Source of the DNA: Candidatus Endomicrobiellum siamense
Lineage (GTDB): Bacteria; Elusimicrobiota; Endomicrobiia; Endomicrobiales; Endomicrobiaceae
NCBI GenBank assembly: GCA_031268145.1
Contig: JAIRXS010000011.1
Span: 1 to 54,731, forward strand
Reading direction: 5' to 3'
Length of the DNA stretch: 54,731 nt
Part shown: piece after piece, positions 18,078 through 26,070 of the stretch
Position numbering within the stretch: position 1 is the stretch's first letter
Layout: each line of letters starts with the position of its first letter
Program-made: the position numbers and the translations under genes
The notes under the pieces: model-generated
Told to the model about the DNA's origin: nothing
Database searches by the model: none
Seen by the model: only the letters and a program-made list of their open reading frames with translations

Positions 18078-19283
18078 CTAAACGTATAAATTATTTATAA
18101 TAGAGTCATATGTTTTTTCAATATTTCTTTCCATGATGCTTATAGTGAATTTTTCATTGACTGTGTTTTTAGCTTTTTCTCCAATTTTCATGCGTAATTC
18201 AGTATTTTTTAGTAGCTGTATTATGGCTTTAGAAATATCAATATAGCTTCCCTTATTAACCAGTATTCCGTTTTTTCCAGATTCTATTATATCAGGAACC
18301 CCACCCACACATGTAGCTACTACACACTTATTAAAAGACATTGCTTCTAAAATAGTTCTTGGAGTAGTTTCTGTATCTGAAGCAAGAACCATTATATCTG
18401 TTATTTCGTATATACATTCTATTTGTTTAACAAAACCTAAAAAATATGTCTGGTTTTTTATTTTTAGTGCTGAAGCCAATTCCTTAAGTCTTCTTTCCTC
18501 TGAACCACTTCCTGCTACTACAAAAATTACGTTATCATATTTTTTAGACACTTCTTTGCAAGCTTTAAGATATAAATCGATTCTTTTTTCCTGTGATAAA
18601 CGCCCAACAAATGTTATGATTTTTGCATTTAACGGTAAGTTAAACATGTTTTTTATATCTTGATTAGATAATAAAATAGATGTTCTACTACAAACTCCAT
18701 TTGGAATACAATAAATTCCTTTGTTTTTTACATGTTTTTTCAATCGTACATAATCTTTTTTACATACGGTTATTAATGCTTTTGATATATTATATGTAAA
18801 AAAATCCAACTTTGTTTTAATTATGTTTTTCACGGTGTTTTCTATCCACCCATGACATGTCATTAAAACGGGAATTTTTCCCCATGTTTTTTTATAAATT
18901 TTATGTAATAAATACGTAATATAGTTTGCATCATACTGATGACTATGTATACATGAAATATGCAGTTTTTCTGGAATATTCTTGGCGTAACGTATCAAAT
19001 CCAGCTTTTTGTGTTTTAATATAGTTCCATCAATATATGCAATTTTTGCCTCTTTAAGCATATTTGTATAGCTTTTATTTTGGTTTATTAGTACTATCGG
19101 AACATATTTACTGTTTTTTTTCTGTTCTTTACATAAATTAAGAACATGTGTATCTGCACCTCCTAGCTCACCTTCCGGTTCTGGCTCTAAAATATGTAAA
19201 ATATAGCTTTTTTCTTTACTATAATAATTATCATTTTCAGGAAAAATTATGGGTAGTTTTATCTTATTATTTTTGTTAAACAT
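18078..19283 (-). CDS. Glycosyltransferase family 4
   Basis: A 401-aa GT-B enzyme. The acceptor-side loop EGELGGADTHVLNL is near 34-47. The donor domain starts at ITFVGRLSQEKRIDLYLKA near 221, continues with VVAGSGSEE near 256, and holds the nucleotide-sugar signature ETTPRTILEAMSFNKCVVAT near 306-325 with the family Glu. GDP-mannose made by the cluster is a likely donor, though donor identity cannot be read directly. The gene has the same orientation as the broken PHP gene upstream (19327-20050), so the original transcript probably began before the insertion-sequence relics. Confidence 0.87.
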   Translation of the reverse strand: MFNKNNKIKLPIIFPENDNYYSKEKSYILHILEPEPEGELGGADTHVLNLCKEQKKNSKYVPIVLINQNKSYTNMLKEAKIAYIDGTILKHKKLDLIRYAKNIPEKLHISCIHSHQYDANYITYLLHKIYKKTWGKIPVLMTCHGWIENTVKNIIKTKLDFFTYNISKALITVCKKDYVRLKKHVKNKGIYCIPNGVCSRTSILLSNQDIKNMFNLPLNAKIITFVGRLSQEKRIDLYLKACKEVSKKYDNVIFVVAGSGSEERRLKELASALKIKNQTYFLGFVKQIECIYEITDIMVLASDTETTPRTILEAMSFNKCVVATCVGGVPDIIESGKNGILVNKGSYIDISKAIIQLLKNTELRMKIGEKAKNTVNEKFTISIMERNIEKTYDSIINNLYV

Positions 19284-19326
19284 ATTGCCTTTCTCGTATA
19301 AGAAATTTTTGTTTTAAGTTTAGCAT

Positions 19327-20050
19327 TTAAAATTTATAAAACTTTACTTTTTGATTTTCAAAAATTGAATATTGTTCAAACCCCAGTTCTTTAAGAAGTT
19401 CTTCTGCGAGATTAAATTTATAACCTACCTGTTCTGGAATATGTGCATCGCTTCCTACAGTATGTTTCCTCCAAGTTGCTTATACATTTTTAAAACCTCT
19501 TTATGTGGATAAGGATATCCTAAGTCTTTAGCTATACCTGAAGTATTAACTTCGATACCTTTACCGTTTGTGAATATAATTTAAAAAATTCTTCAAAAAT
19601 ATCTTTGTAGTCTTCAAAATTAAAATATTTGTTTTTATTGGGTCCGTACCTCATAACAAATCTAAATGCCCATAAACATTATAATCATTAATTTTTTTTA
19701 CATTTCGCAAAATTGAATTAAAATATTCTGCATAAGTTTTTTTTCACCTCTACCACTATAAAAACTATCAAAACATGGATCTTTTCCGTCAACCATATGA
19801 GAAGATCCGATTATAAAATCAAAACAATATTTTTTTGTATATTCTTGTATTCTTTCTTTTAGGTATGGCATCAAGCCAAGTTCTATCCCATATAAGATAT
19901 TGATTTTTTATTATATTTTTCTTTTAATTCCTGTATCTGTTTTGTGTAGTTTTCTATATCTAATTTAAAATCTATTTCTTTTTCTTTTGAAGGATATTCT
20001 ATATCATAATGATCAGTAAAGCAAATAGTTGTATCAACCCACTCGAAAAA
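19327..20050 (-). pseudogene. Histidinol-phosphatase-like PHP gene, truncated and frameshifted
   Basis: On the minus strand fragments of a PHP-family protein of the HisJ type can be read in order: FEWVDTTICFTDHYDIEYPS near 20045-19985, then IELGLMPYLKERIQEY, then IGSSHMVDGKDPCFDSFYSG, and near the end HTVGSDAH at about 19443-19466, closing at TAA 19327. In-frame stops and several shifts separate the pieces. The first 30 or so residues with the initial HxH metal motif are missing where the IS110 relic begins. The ancestor could have been histidinol phosphatase or a sugar-phosphate phosphatase of the adjoining cluster. Confidence 0.85.
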
Positions 20051-20082
20051 AGCAGGAAGAAGTAATAAAGCGAAATTAAAAA

Positions 20083-20374
20083 TTAAGTATTTATAAAAGA
20101 GCTTTGAGAATAAAAAGAGCTACAGCGATTATTGATAATAACTAAAAGCTTACGCATGACGGCAACAATGGCAACCATCTTGAATTTGCCATGATTTAAG
20201 AAGATGATGATAAAAAGACTTTAAAGCAAGGTTATGTTTAATAGCAACAAAGGGCACACATGAAGAGAGTTCGCTTAACCAGAGGCCTGCCCTGAGAAGT
20301 TCTACGACGTTTAGAAAAAGAGCCAGAGTCATTGGCAAAAGGAGCAAGGCCAGCCTTTGCCTGCGATTGGGTTA
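20083..20374 (-). mobile_element. IS110-family transposase relic (C-terminal part)
   Basis: Minus-strand reading gives segments typical of the C-terminal Transposase_20 region: AGLAPFANDSGSFSKRRRTS, then VKRTLFMCALCC, HNLALKSFYHHLL, and finally KMVAIVAVMRKLLVIINN followed by a stop at 20083-20085. At least one in-frame stop and one frameshift separate the segments. The N-terminal DEDD catalytic region is absent, so the copy is dead. It is cut at its upstream end precisely where the IS256-type relic begins. Confidence 0.85.
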
Positions 20375-21047
20375 TGTAAAAAGAATGTGTAAAGAACCTT
20401 TAGTAAAATGAAACTAAAGGGGAGGTAAAATGGACAAAGAAGTCTTGAAGAAAGTGAATGTGGATGCAAAGAATTTGGAAAAGGAGGTATATGGATTTGA
20501 AGTATAAGAAGGGACGATAAGCAATATAACAAATGGAGTAGTGGAGAAAGTAAGAATATGGCAGAGCCGGCCGTTAGAGGAAAAGTATAGAGTTATTATA
20601 ATATAAAAGAAGAAGGCAAGGACGAAAGGAAGTACTGGGACTATGCAGGTTTTCCTCAACGAGTGCATCAAGTAAGGAATTCAACCAAGCATGTATGGAA
20701 GTAGGTGCAGATTTAAGGGCAATATACACATCATGTGGGAGAAAGATGGGAACGCAATTGGTCAGGACTTAGTATGTTTTGGAAATATCCGTTAGAAAAG
20801 AGAAGATTTATTTACACAACAAACCCAATAGAATCGTTTAAGCGGTCAATGAGAAAAGTAACAAAAAACAGAGGGTTGTTTCCAAGCTCAGAAGCGTTGC
20901 TTAAATGCTTGTATTTGGGTGTGCAAAGGCTGGAAAAGAAGTGGTGTTGAAAGATTCAAAATTGGGGTCAGATTTACAATCAGTTATTTATTATTTCGGA
21001 TAAAAATTGACAATGCTAAAAGGTAACTTTACACAAATTTTTTTACA
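20375..21047 (+). mobile_element. IS256-family element relic with both inverted repeats
   Basis: Imperfect terminal inverted repeats of about 30 bases remain at 20375-20403 and 21016-21047; both begin TGTAAAAA and share GTGTAAAG when read inward. Between them lies a decayed Transposase_mut gene: ITNGVVEKVRIWQSRPLEE near 20520-20577, QACMEVGADLRAIYTSC near 20686, and YTTNPIESFKRSMRKVTKNR near 20813-20870 with GLFPSSEALLKCLYL after it. The catalytic middle is mostly deleted; an intact member is about twice this length. No target-site duplication is visible, so the flanks have probably been rearranged since insertion. Confidence 0.85.
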
Positions 21048-21051
21048 GGCC

Positions 21052-21575
21052 CACTTTAGGACCTTTACATATTCCCTATTTAAATTCAAAATGAGACTTT
21101 AGTATTTTAAATGGCATTTTTGATTCTAAAGAATATTCTAGAACGTATTTTAACATTTATGAAGAATTACTTGACAAAAATATTATTAAATTTACTCCAT
21201 TTTCAGGATTATATAGCGAATGTGGAGCATATAAAAGTAATGTTTTTAGCATTGATGCAAAAGGGGATATTTTTAAATGTTTTGAAAACGTATTTAACAG
21301 ATCAGAACCCATGGGTAATATAGCTATAAAAGTATAAGTTTAACTTATAAGCATGCAAAATGGATAAAAAAGGATTTTGACTTTGAGAAATTAGAATGTT
21401 ACTATTGCAAATTATACTGCCTATATGTAAAGGTGGATGTAATATGGTAAGGCAATTTAAAGAAGAAAGCAATATAGGGAATTTTTTAGACTTGGGTTGT
21501 AACGAATGGAAGTATGGATTTGAAAAAGGATTGAAATTATATTATAAGGGTCTTAAGAAAGATGAAAAAAACTAA
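21052..21575 (+). pseudogene. Radical SAM/SPASM maturase remnant
   Basis: The C-terminal SPASM region of a radical SAM enzyme is readable in pieces: FKFKMRL near 21080, GIFDSKEYSRTYFNIYEELL from 21113, SGLYSECGAYKSNVFSIDAK with GDIFKCFE near 21200-21280, KLECYYCK near 21390, and after a shift LPICKGGCNMVRQFKEESN from about 21415. The cysteine pattern (CGAY, KCFE, CYYC, CKGGC) is that of SPASM iron-sulfur ligands. The N-terminal CxxxCxxC half is missing and at least three frame breaks are present. SPASM enzymes commonly modify ribosomal peptides or enzymes. The last codons overlap the ATG of the next ORF. Confidence 0.78.
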
Positions 21576-22071
21576 TACTGTTTTTAAGCTTTTAAAAAAC
21601 TATAAAGCTGAAATTTCTCAATACTTGTGTATTGATTTTTTATTGAAAATTCATCAATATAGTTACATCTTTTTTTGTAATGATTTTTGGAGTTTATATT
21701 TTTCTACAAAGAACTCTAAGGTACCATGGAAAAGAGTTAAGAGGATACTACTTAAAAAAAGTGAAGAAGAAAATTTTAAGGATAATCGCGCTGATTACAC
21801 AAATGAATCAAAAACAAATATTTTTTTAAATAATTATATTAATATCTATAATTTTTATATCTATTTTTTTATTCCAATATTTAGAGTCAATATTCCTTTA
21901 GATTATAAAATTAATGATAATAAATTGATACTAGATGCAAAAAACCTAAATACCAAAAAAGACTTATTTGTAAAGTTTGAAGAAAATGGGAATGTAACGT
22001 TTACAATAAATCATAATAGTAGTAATTTTAAAATTGATAAGTCTAATATTTATAATGAGCAAATCAACTAA
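21562..22071 (+). CDS. Hypothetical protein coupled to the SPASM remnant
   Basis: I do not recognise this 169-aa protein. The N-terminus is basic (MKKTNTVFKLLKNYKAEI), residues 80-115 contain an aromatic hydrophobic stretch, and the rest is Asn/Lys-rich and beta-like. No cysteine motif or signal peptide is obvious. Its ATG overlaps the last 14 bases of the broken radical SAM gene, the spacing of a translationally coupled partner, so it may be a remnant of the same system. It may itself be truncated or no longer expressed. Confidence 0.4.
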   Translation: MKKTNTVFKLLKNYKAEISQYLCIDFLLKIHQYSYIFFCNDFWSLYFSTKNSKVPWKRVKRILLKKSEEENFKDNRADYTNESKTNIFLNNYINIYNFYIYFFIPIFRVNIPLDYKINDNKLILDAKNLNTKKDLFVKFEENGNVTFTINHNSSNFKIDKSNIYNEQIN

Positions 22072-22247
22072 CTATAGAAAAAGATTTGAAAATATTTTAT
22101 AACTTAAAAAAAATATTACAAGCTATATTTTGAAAAAACACACAATACCTTGAGTCTTCTGATTTTTTCATTTTTGTGACTACTTTTTTTGTCTCATTTT
22201 TTGGGATTATTATAATGTGTAGGTTTATATTTCTTATTCATTATCTT

Positions 22248-22376
22248 TTAAACTCTATTTTCAAGTCTTTTGAAAACGTTTTTATGCCCATAGTGAGTAT
22301 CAGTCTTTTCGGCTTGATTATCAGCTTCATCAAGTTTAAGTTCTATATCCTGTGTTAAATCTGCATAAAGGTTCCT
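22248..22376 (-). pseudogene. Possible antitoxin C-terminal remnant
   Basis: Directly after the SemiSWEET stop on the minus strand, 42 sense codons stay open and read ELKLDEADNQAEKTDTHYGH then KNVFKRLENRV before a stop. Charged helical tails of this type end many short type II antitoxins, and an ATG of a following frame lies ten bases after the stop but soon terminates. No start codon or DNA-binding half survives. The assignment rests on resemblance alone. The rest of 22072-22247 shows nothing I can support. Confidence 0.25.
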
Positions 22377-22377
22377 T

Positions 22378-22668
22378 TTAATTGTTAAGTTGTACAGCAT
22401 CTGATCCTTGAAGGTTATCATATTTGGTTTTTAAAATAATTTGCGTTAAAGCAAGAGAACACATTACGATATTTGTTATATAGATTGCAGGTTGTTTTAG
22501 AGAAATACCATAAATTACCCATAAAACATTACTTACCATGCATATTACAAACGTTTGAGTAGAGACGCCCTTAGCAGACTTATTTTTCCAAGTTTTGTAA
22601 ACTTGCGGAACAAAAATTATCATAGAGAAAAACCCTGCTGTAAATCCCACTATATCTAAAAAAAACAT
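22378..22668 (-). CDS. SemiSWEET/PQ-loop sugar transporter
   Basis: A 96-aa membrane protein with three transmembrane helices (about 4-24, 38-58 and 62-82). The PQ motif occurs in the first helix as FVPQVYKTWKNKSAKGVST. SemiSWEETs work as dimers and move sugars passively across the inner membrane. The start lies 13 bases inside the end of the upstream EFR1 gene, so the two are probably co-translated. In a bacterium with glycogen metabolism a glucose or disaccharide substrate is plausible, but the substrate is not encoded in a recognisable motif. Confidence 0.85.
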   Translation of the reverse strand: MFFLDIVGFTAGFFSMIIFVPQVYKTWKNKSAKGVSTQTFVICMVSNVLWVIYGISLKQPAIYITNIVMCSLALTQIILKTKYDNLQGSDAVQLNN

Positions 22669-23453
22669 TTATTTAGCTCCTGCTGGTTTAATGCTTGATA
22701 TGTTTTTTTTATCAAAAAAGATTTTATTGCTTTTTGAGGACAATAAGATATGCATCTCATGCATATTTGACAATTTTGAGCTTTAAAAACAGGATAGTTG
22801 TTTTTATCTAACCCAATGTTTTTTGTCGGACAGATATTAATACAAAGGTTGCATTTATTACAAATGTTTTTTTTAACTTTAAATTTAACAATTTTTTGAA
22901 ATAGTTTGCCTTTCCATCTATCAGTTATAAAGTTTGTAATAGCAAAACACAATTTAAACAGAAGACTTGTTTTAATTGGTTCTGTATTTTCTTCAATTAA
23001 ACTTTTTGTAAAAACATCCATTTCTTTGTAAGCTTTTTCTCTTTTTTTGATATTTTTAGTTTCTTTTCGTACAGCTATAAAATTATTTGGCATTAAGAAG
23101 CCATGTGTTCCTATTATTTTATAACCTTTGTTTTTAAGAACGTATCCAAAATTTGACGCTGCATTTAAAGAAGAATCTCCCATAGTAGTAAATATAAAAA
23201 CTTCAGTTGTGCCACCTACTATAGGGAGATTGTTTATAAAAATTTTAACAATCGGAAAAGTATTCCAACAAGCAATAGGAAACCCTATTCCAATTGTATG
23301 GGATAAATCTATTGACTTGACATCAGTTTTTGCTATATCAAAAATATTTACTGTACAATTGCTATTTTCAAGAGTTTTAGCAATTTTTGATGCGGCAAGA
23401 AAGGTGTTGCCTGTACCTGTGAAAAAGTATATATCAACTGTTGTGTTGTTCAT
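22656..23453 (-). CDS. EFR1-family flavodoxin/ferredoxin fusion
   Basis: A 265-aa protein joining an N-terminal flavodoxin-like FMN domain (phosphate loop FTGTGNTFLAA near 11-21) to a C-terminal bacterial ferredoxin domain with two CxxCxxCxxxCP clusters (CNKCNLCINICP near 196 and CQICMRCISYCP near 224), each expected to bind a 4Fe-4S centre. It should shuttle electrons in an anaerobic metabolism; partner and direction are unknown. The start overlaps the end of mnmG by 20 bases and the stop overlaps the SemiSWEET start, making a compact three-gene operon. Confidence 0.85.
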   Translation of the reverse strand: MNNTTVDIYFFTGTGNTFLAASKIAKTLENSNCTVNIFDIAKTDVKSIDLSHTIGIGFPIACWNTFPIVKIFINNLPIVGGTTEVFIFTTMGDSSLNAASNFGYVLKNKGYKIIGTHGFLMPNNFIAVRKETKNIKKREKAYKEMDVFTKSLIEENTEPIKTSLLFKLCFAITNFITDRWKGKLFQKIVKFKVKKNICNKCNLCINICPTKNIGLDKNNYPVFKAQNCQICMRCISYCPQKAIKSFLIKKTYQALNQQELNKCFF

Positions 23454-25230
23454 TGGATTTTTGTTTTCTCTCCTTTTTTTGTTTTTCTAGATATATCGTA
23501 ATTATAGCTATATCAGAAGGTTTAATTGCATGTACCCTTGAGGCTTGTCCTACTGTTAGAGGACGTATTTGCATAAGTCTTTGTTTTGTTTCTGATGAAA
23601 GAGAGCTAATTTTATTATAATCAAAATCTATGGGAATTTTCTTATCCTCATTTTTTTTTATTTTATTTGCCATCTTTTTTTGTATTTCAATATAGCCTTC
23701 ATATTTTTTATAAATATCTACTTCTCCTTTGGCTGTTTCTAAAGACCATGGCGATAAATCTTGGTCTGTTGCGAGGTTGTTAATGTCGTTGTTGTATAAA
23801 TCATTTAAAGTGTTTCTGTAGAGTTCAAATTTTTTATAAGCTTTATCAGATATGAGTCCTAAAGAATGACCTATATCCATAAGTCTTAAGTCAGCATTAT
23901 CATTTCTTATAGAGAGCCTATACTCTGCTCTAGATGTAAACATTCTATAAGGTTCGTCCACTCCTCTTGTTGTAATATCGTCTATTAATATTCCTATATA
24001 AGATTCATTTCTCTTAAGAATAAGAGGATTCTTGCCTAAAATTTTTAAAGTTACGTTTACTCCGGCTACAAACCCCTGAGATGCAGCCTCTTCATATCCT
24101 GTTGTTCCGTTGATTTGCCCAGCTAAGAAAAGATTTTGGCAAGTTTTTGTTTCTAGAGATTTTGTTATCTGTAAAGGACTAGAGTAATCATACTCTATAG
24201 CATATCCGTAACGTATAACTTTTGCCTTCTCAAGGCCAGCTATGGAATTAATCATTTGTTGTTGTAAATCAAAAGGAAGCCCTGTATATAAACCATTTAA
24301 ATATACTTCGTTTGTATTGTATCCTTCTGGTTCTACAAAAATGTGGTGACTTGTTTTTTCTGGGTAGCGCTCAATTTTTTCTTCTATAGAAGGGCAGTAT
24401 CTAGGACTTTTACTGTTTACTTCGCCTATACCAATTGAAGACAAGTTTGAATTGTCTCCTACAATTTTGTGAGTTGTAGGATTTGTATATGTAAGCCAAC
24501 AAGAAAGTTGTTTTAAGTTTTTTCTCCAAGATTCTACTTCGGTAAAATGTGAGAAAGGCTTTGGTTTTTCGTCCCCTGGTTGTTCTGTCATTTTTGAATA
24601 ATCTATTGATAAAGTATTAACTCTTGGAGTTGTTGTTGTTTTAAACCTTCCAAGCTTTAAACCTGCATCTTCGCTTAACGACTTTGAAAAATATGAAGCG
24701 GATTTTTCATTAAACCTCCCTCCTTCAAAATGCATTTTGCCAAGATGTATACTGCCTCTTAGGAATGTTCCAGTTGTTACTACGACAGACTCGGCATTTA
24801 TGGTTTCTCCCGTGAGAATTTTAACACCACAAACTTTTCCGTTTTTTACTATTAAAGAAGTAGTTTCTGATTGTAATATATCTAAATTTTTTTGGTTTTG
24901 AAGAGATTTTGACATTAAAATAGAATAAAGTTGTTTGTCGCATTGGGCTCTTGGCGACCAAACTGCTGGTCCCCTTGAACTATTTAAAATTTTGAATTGA
25001 AGGCCCGCGTGGTCTGTTATCCAGCCCATTTCCCCTCCCATTGCGTCAATTTCTCTGACCATTTGTCCTTTAGCTATACCTCCTATAGCTGGATTGCAAG
25101 GCATTATTGCTATAGAATCAACATTTAATGTAATAATAAGTGTTTTTAATCCCATTCTTGAAGAAGCTAAGGCAGCCTCACAACCTGCGTGACCTGCGCC
25201 AACAACTATAACTTGATATTTTCCTTTCAT
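23434..25230 (-). CDS. mnmG: tRNA uridine-5-carboxymethylaminomethyl modification enzyme MnmG
   Basis: The FAD-dependent partner of MnmE; together they modify U34 in the wobble position of several tRNAs. The FAD-binding GxGxxG is at 11-16 in VVGAGHAGCEA. Family signatures include CNPAIGGIAKG near 44, RGPAVWSPRAQCDK near 87, FLAGQINGTTGYEEAASQG near 371 and the C-terminal region with VGQASRVHAIKPSDIA. At 598 aa it is slightly shorter than the usual 620-630. It is the first gene of the minus-strand trio, with a probable promoter at 25268-25297. Confidence 0.96.
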   Translation of the reverse strand: MKGKYQVIVVGAGHAGCEAALASSRMGLKTLIITLNVDSIAIMPCNPAIGGIAKGQMVREIDAMGGEMGWITDHAGLQFKILNSSRGPAVWSPRAQCDKQLYSILMSKSLQNQKNLDILQSETTSLIVKNGKVCGVKILTGETINAESVVVTTGTFLRGSIHLGKMHFEGGRFNEKSASYFSKSLSEDAGLKLGRFKTTTTPRVNTLSIDYSKMTEQPGDEKPKPFSHFTEVESWRKNLKQLSCWLTYTNPTTHKIVGDNSNLSSIGIGEVNSKSPRYCPSIEEKIERYPEKTSHHIFVEPEGYNTNEVYLNGLYTGLPFDLQQQMINSIAGLEKAKVIRYGYAIEYDYSSPLQITKSLETKTCQNLFLAGQINGTTGYEEAASQGFVAGVNVTLKILGKNPLILKRNESYIGILIDDITTRGVDEPYRMFTSRAEYRLSIRNDNADLRLMDIGHSLGLISDKAYKKFELYRNTLNDLYNNDINNLATDQDLSPWSLETAKGEVDIYKKYEGYIEIQKKMANKIKKNEDKKIPIDFDYNKISSLSSETKQRLMQIRPLTVGQASRVHAIKPSDIAIITIYLEKQKKERKQKSNEQHNS

Positions 25231-25267
25231 AAAGATCCTCTATATTCATGTTAAGCTAATAAAGAAG

Positions 25268-25297
25268 ATTCTATCTTTTTTATATGAGAAAAAGCAA
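25268..25297 (-). promoter_or_regulatory. Possible sigma-70 promoter for mnmG
   Basis: On the minus strand TTGCTT (25297-25292) and TAGAAT (25273-25268) are separated by 18 bases, about 40 bases before the mnmG start. The boxes match the consensus in four and five positions. AT-rich sequence gives such matches by chance, so support is moderate. Confidence 0.4.
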
Positions 25298-25341
25298 ATT
25301 GTTTAATATATAAATTTACTTGTTTTTTCAATCCTTTTTAG

Positions 25342-25370
25342 TTGACAAATATATCCAAAAAACATAAAAT
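25342..25370 (+). promoter_or_regulatory. Sigma-70 promoter for the M50 protease/trpS/scp operon
   Basis: A perfect TTGACA at 25342-25347 and TAAAAT at 25365-25370 are separated by exactly 17 bases, 50 bases before the ATG at 25420. This is the best consensus promoter seen in the window, located in a divergent intergenic region. Confidence 0.65.
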
Positions 25371-25419
25371 GAAAAGACATAGTGTAATGTTTTATAGATA
25401 AGTACTATGGGGAATTTAA

Positions 25420-26055
25420 ATGGAAGTTTTTGTGTATATTGTTGTTTTTGTTTTTTCTGTTATAATTCATGAAGTTTCACATGGGTATATAGCTTATTTA
25501 AGAGGTGATGATACTGCAAAGGACATTGGACGCATAACTCTTAATCCTTTTGCTCATTTAGAACTTTTCGGAAGTATAATTCTACCAGCCATGCTTTTAC
25601 TTATGAAAGCTCCTATACTTTTTGGGTGGGCAAAACCTGTTCCAGTAAATTATGTTAATTTAAAAAATCCAAAAATAGATAGTGTTATTGTATCTGCAGC
25701 AGGACCTCTATCTAATATAATGCTTGCTGTGTTTTCAGGTCTAGGGATACGTTTTATTAGTTATTTTTCAACTTTTTCTAATGGTTTTGGTGGCGCGATA
25801 GAAACTTTTTTATATGTAATGTTGACTCTAAACCTTATGCTTGCTATTATAAATTTAATACCAATCCCTCCTTTAGATGGCTCAAAAATTGCTGCATATT
25901 TTTTCCCTAGAGATATTGCAAGAAGTTATTTAAGTTTAAATCCTTTTATATGTTTATTAATTTTATTTATAGTACTATCTTCAGGGTTGGTATGGAGTTT
26001 TTTATATCCTGTAATTAATTTTTTTATGAAAAATTTGAGTGGTATTAGTTTTTAG
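25420..26055 (+). CDS. Site-2 protease family zinc metalloprotease (M50)
   Basis: A 211-aa intramembrane protease-like protein. The zinc motif HEVSH is at 17-21 inside the first transmembrane helix, and the third ligand motif NLIPIPPLDGSK is near 145-156. About five hydrophobic helices follow the short family layout (YwhC/Rv-type group without PDZ). Such proteins are widespread next to trpS and scpA in many bacteria; their substrates are largely unknown. A consensus promoter lies 50 bases upstream. The trpS gene follows after 15 bases. Confidence 0.9.
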   Translation: MEVFVYIVVFVFSVIIHEVSHGYIAYLRGDDTAKDIGRITLNPFAHLELFGSIILPAMLLLMKAPILFGWAKPVPVNYVNLKNPKIDSVIVSAAGPLSNIMLAVFSGLGIRFISYFSTFSNGFGGAIETFLYVMLTLNLMLAIINLIPIPPLDGSKIAAYFFPRDIARSYLSLNPFICLLILFIVLSSGLVWSFLYPVINFFMKNLSGISF

Positions 26056-26070
26056 ATTTGAGAGGTTTTT

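Noticed and set aside
20414-20671. Minus-strand open frames of 67-85 codons
   Set aside because: They are antisense to the IS256-type transposase relic, which reads on the plus strand; hydrophobic, low-complexity translations are shadows.
21111-21323. 70-codon plus-strand open frame
   Set aside because: It is out of frame with the SPASM cysteine motifs in the same bases; the real remnant uses the frame starting at 21113.
22176-22358. 60-codon plus-strand hydrophobic open frame
   Set aside because: No ribosome site and no family resemblance; the opposite strand contains a more coding-like charged stretch.
23128-23490. 120-codon plus-strand open frame
   Set aside because: Antisense to the EFR1 flavodoxin domain and the end of mnmG.
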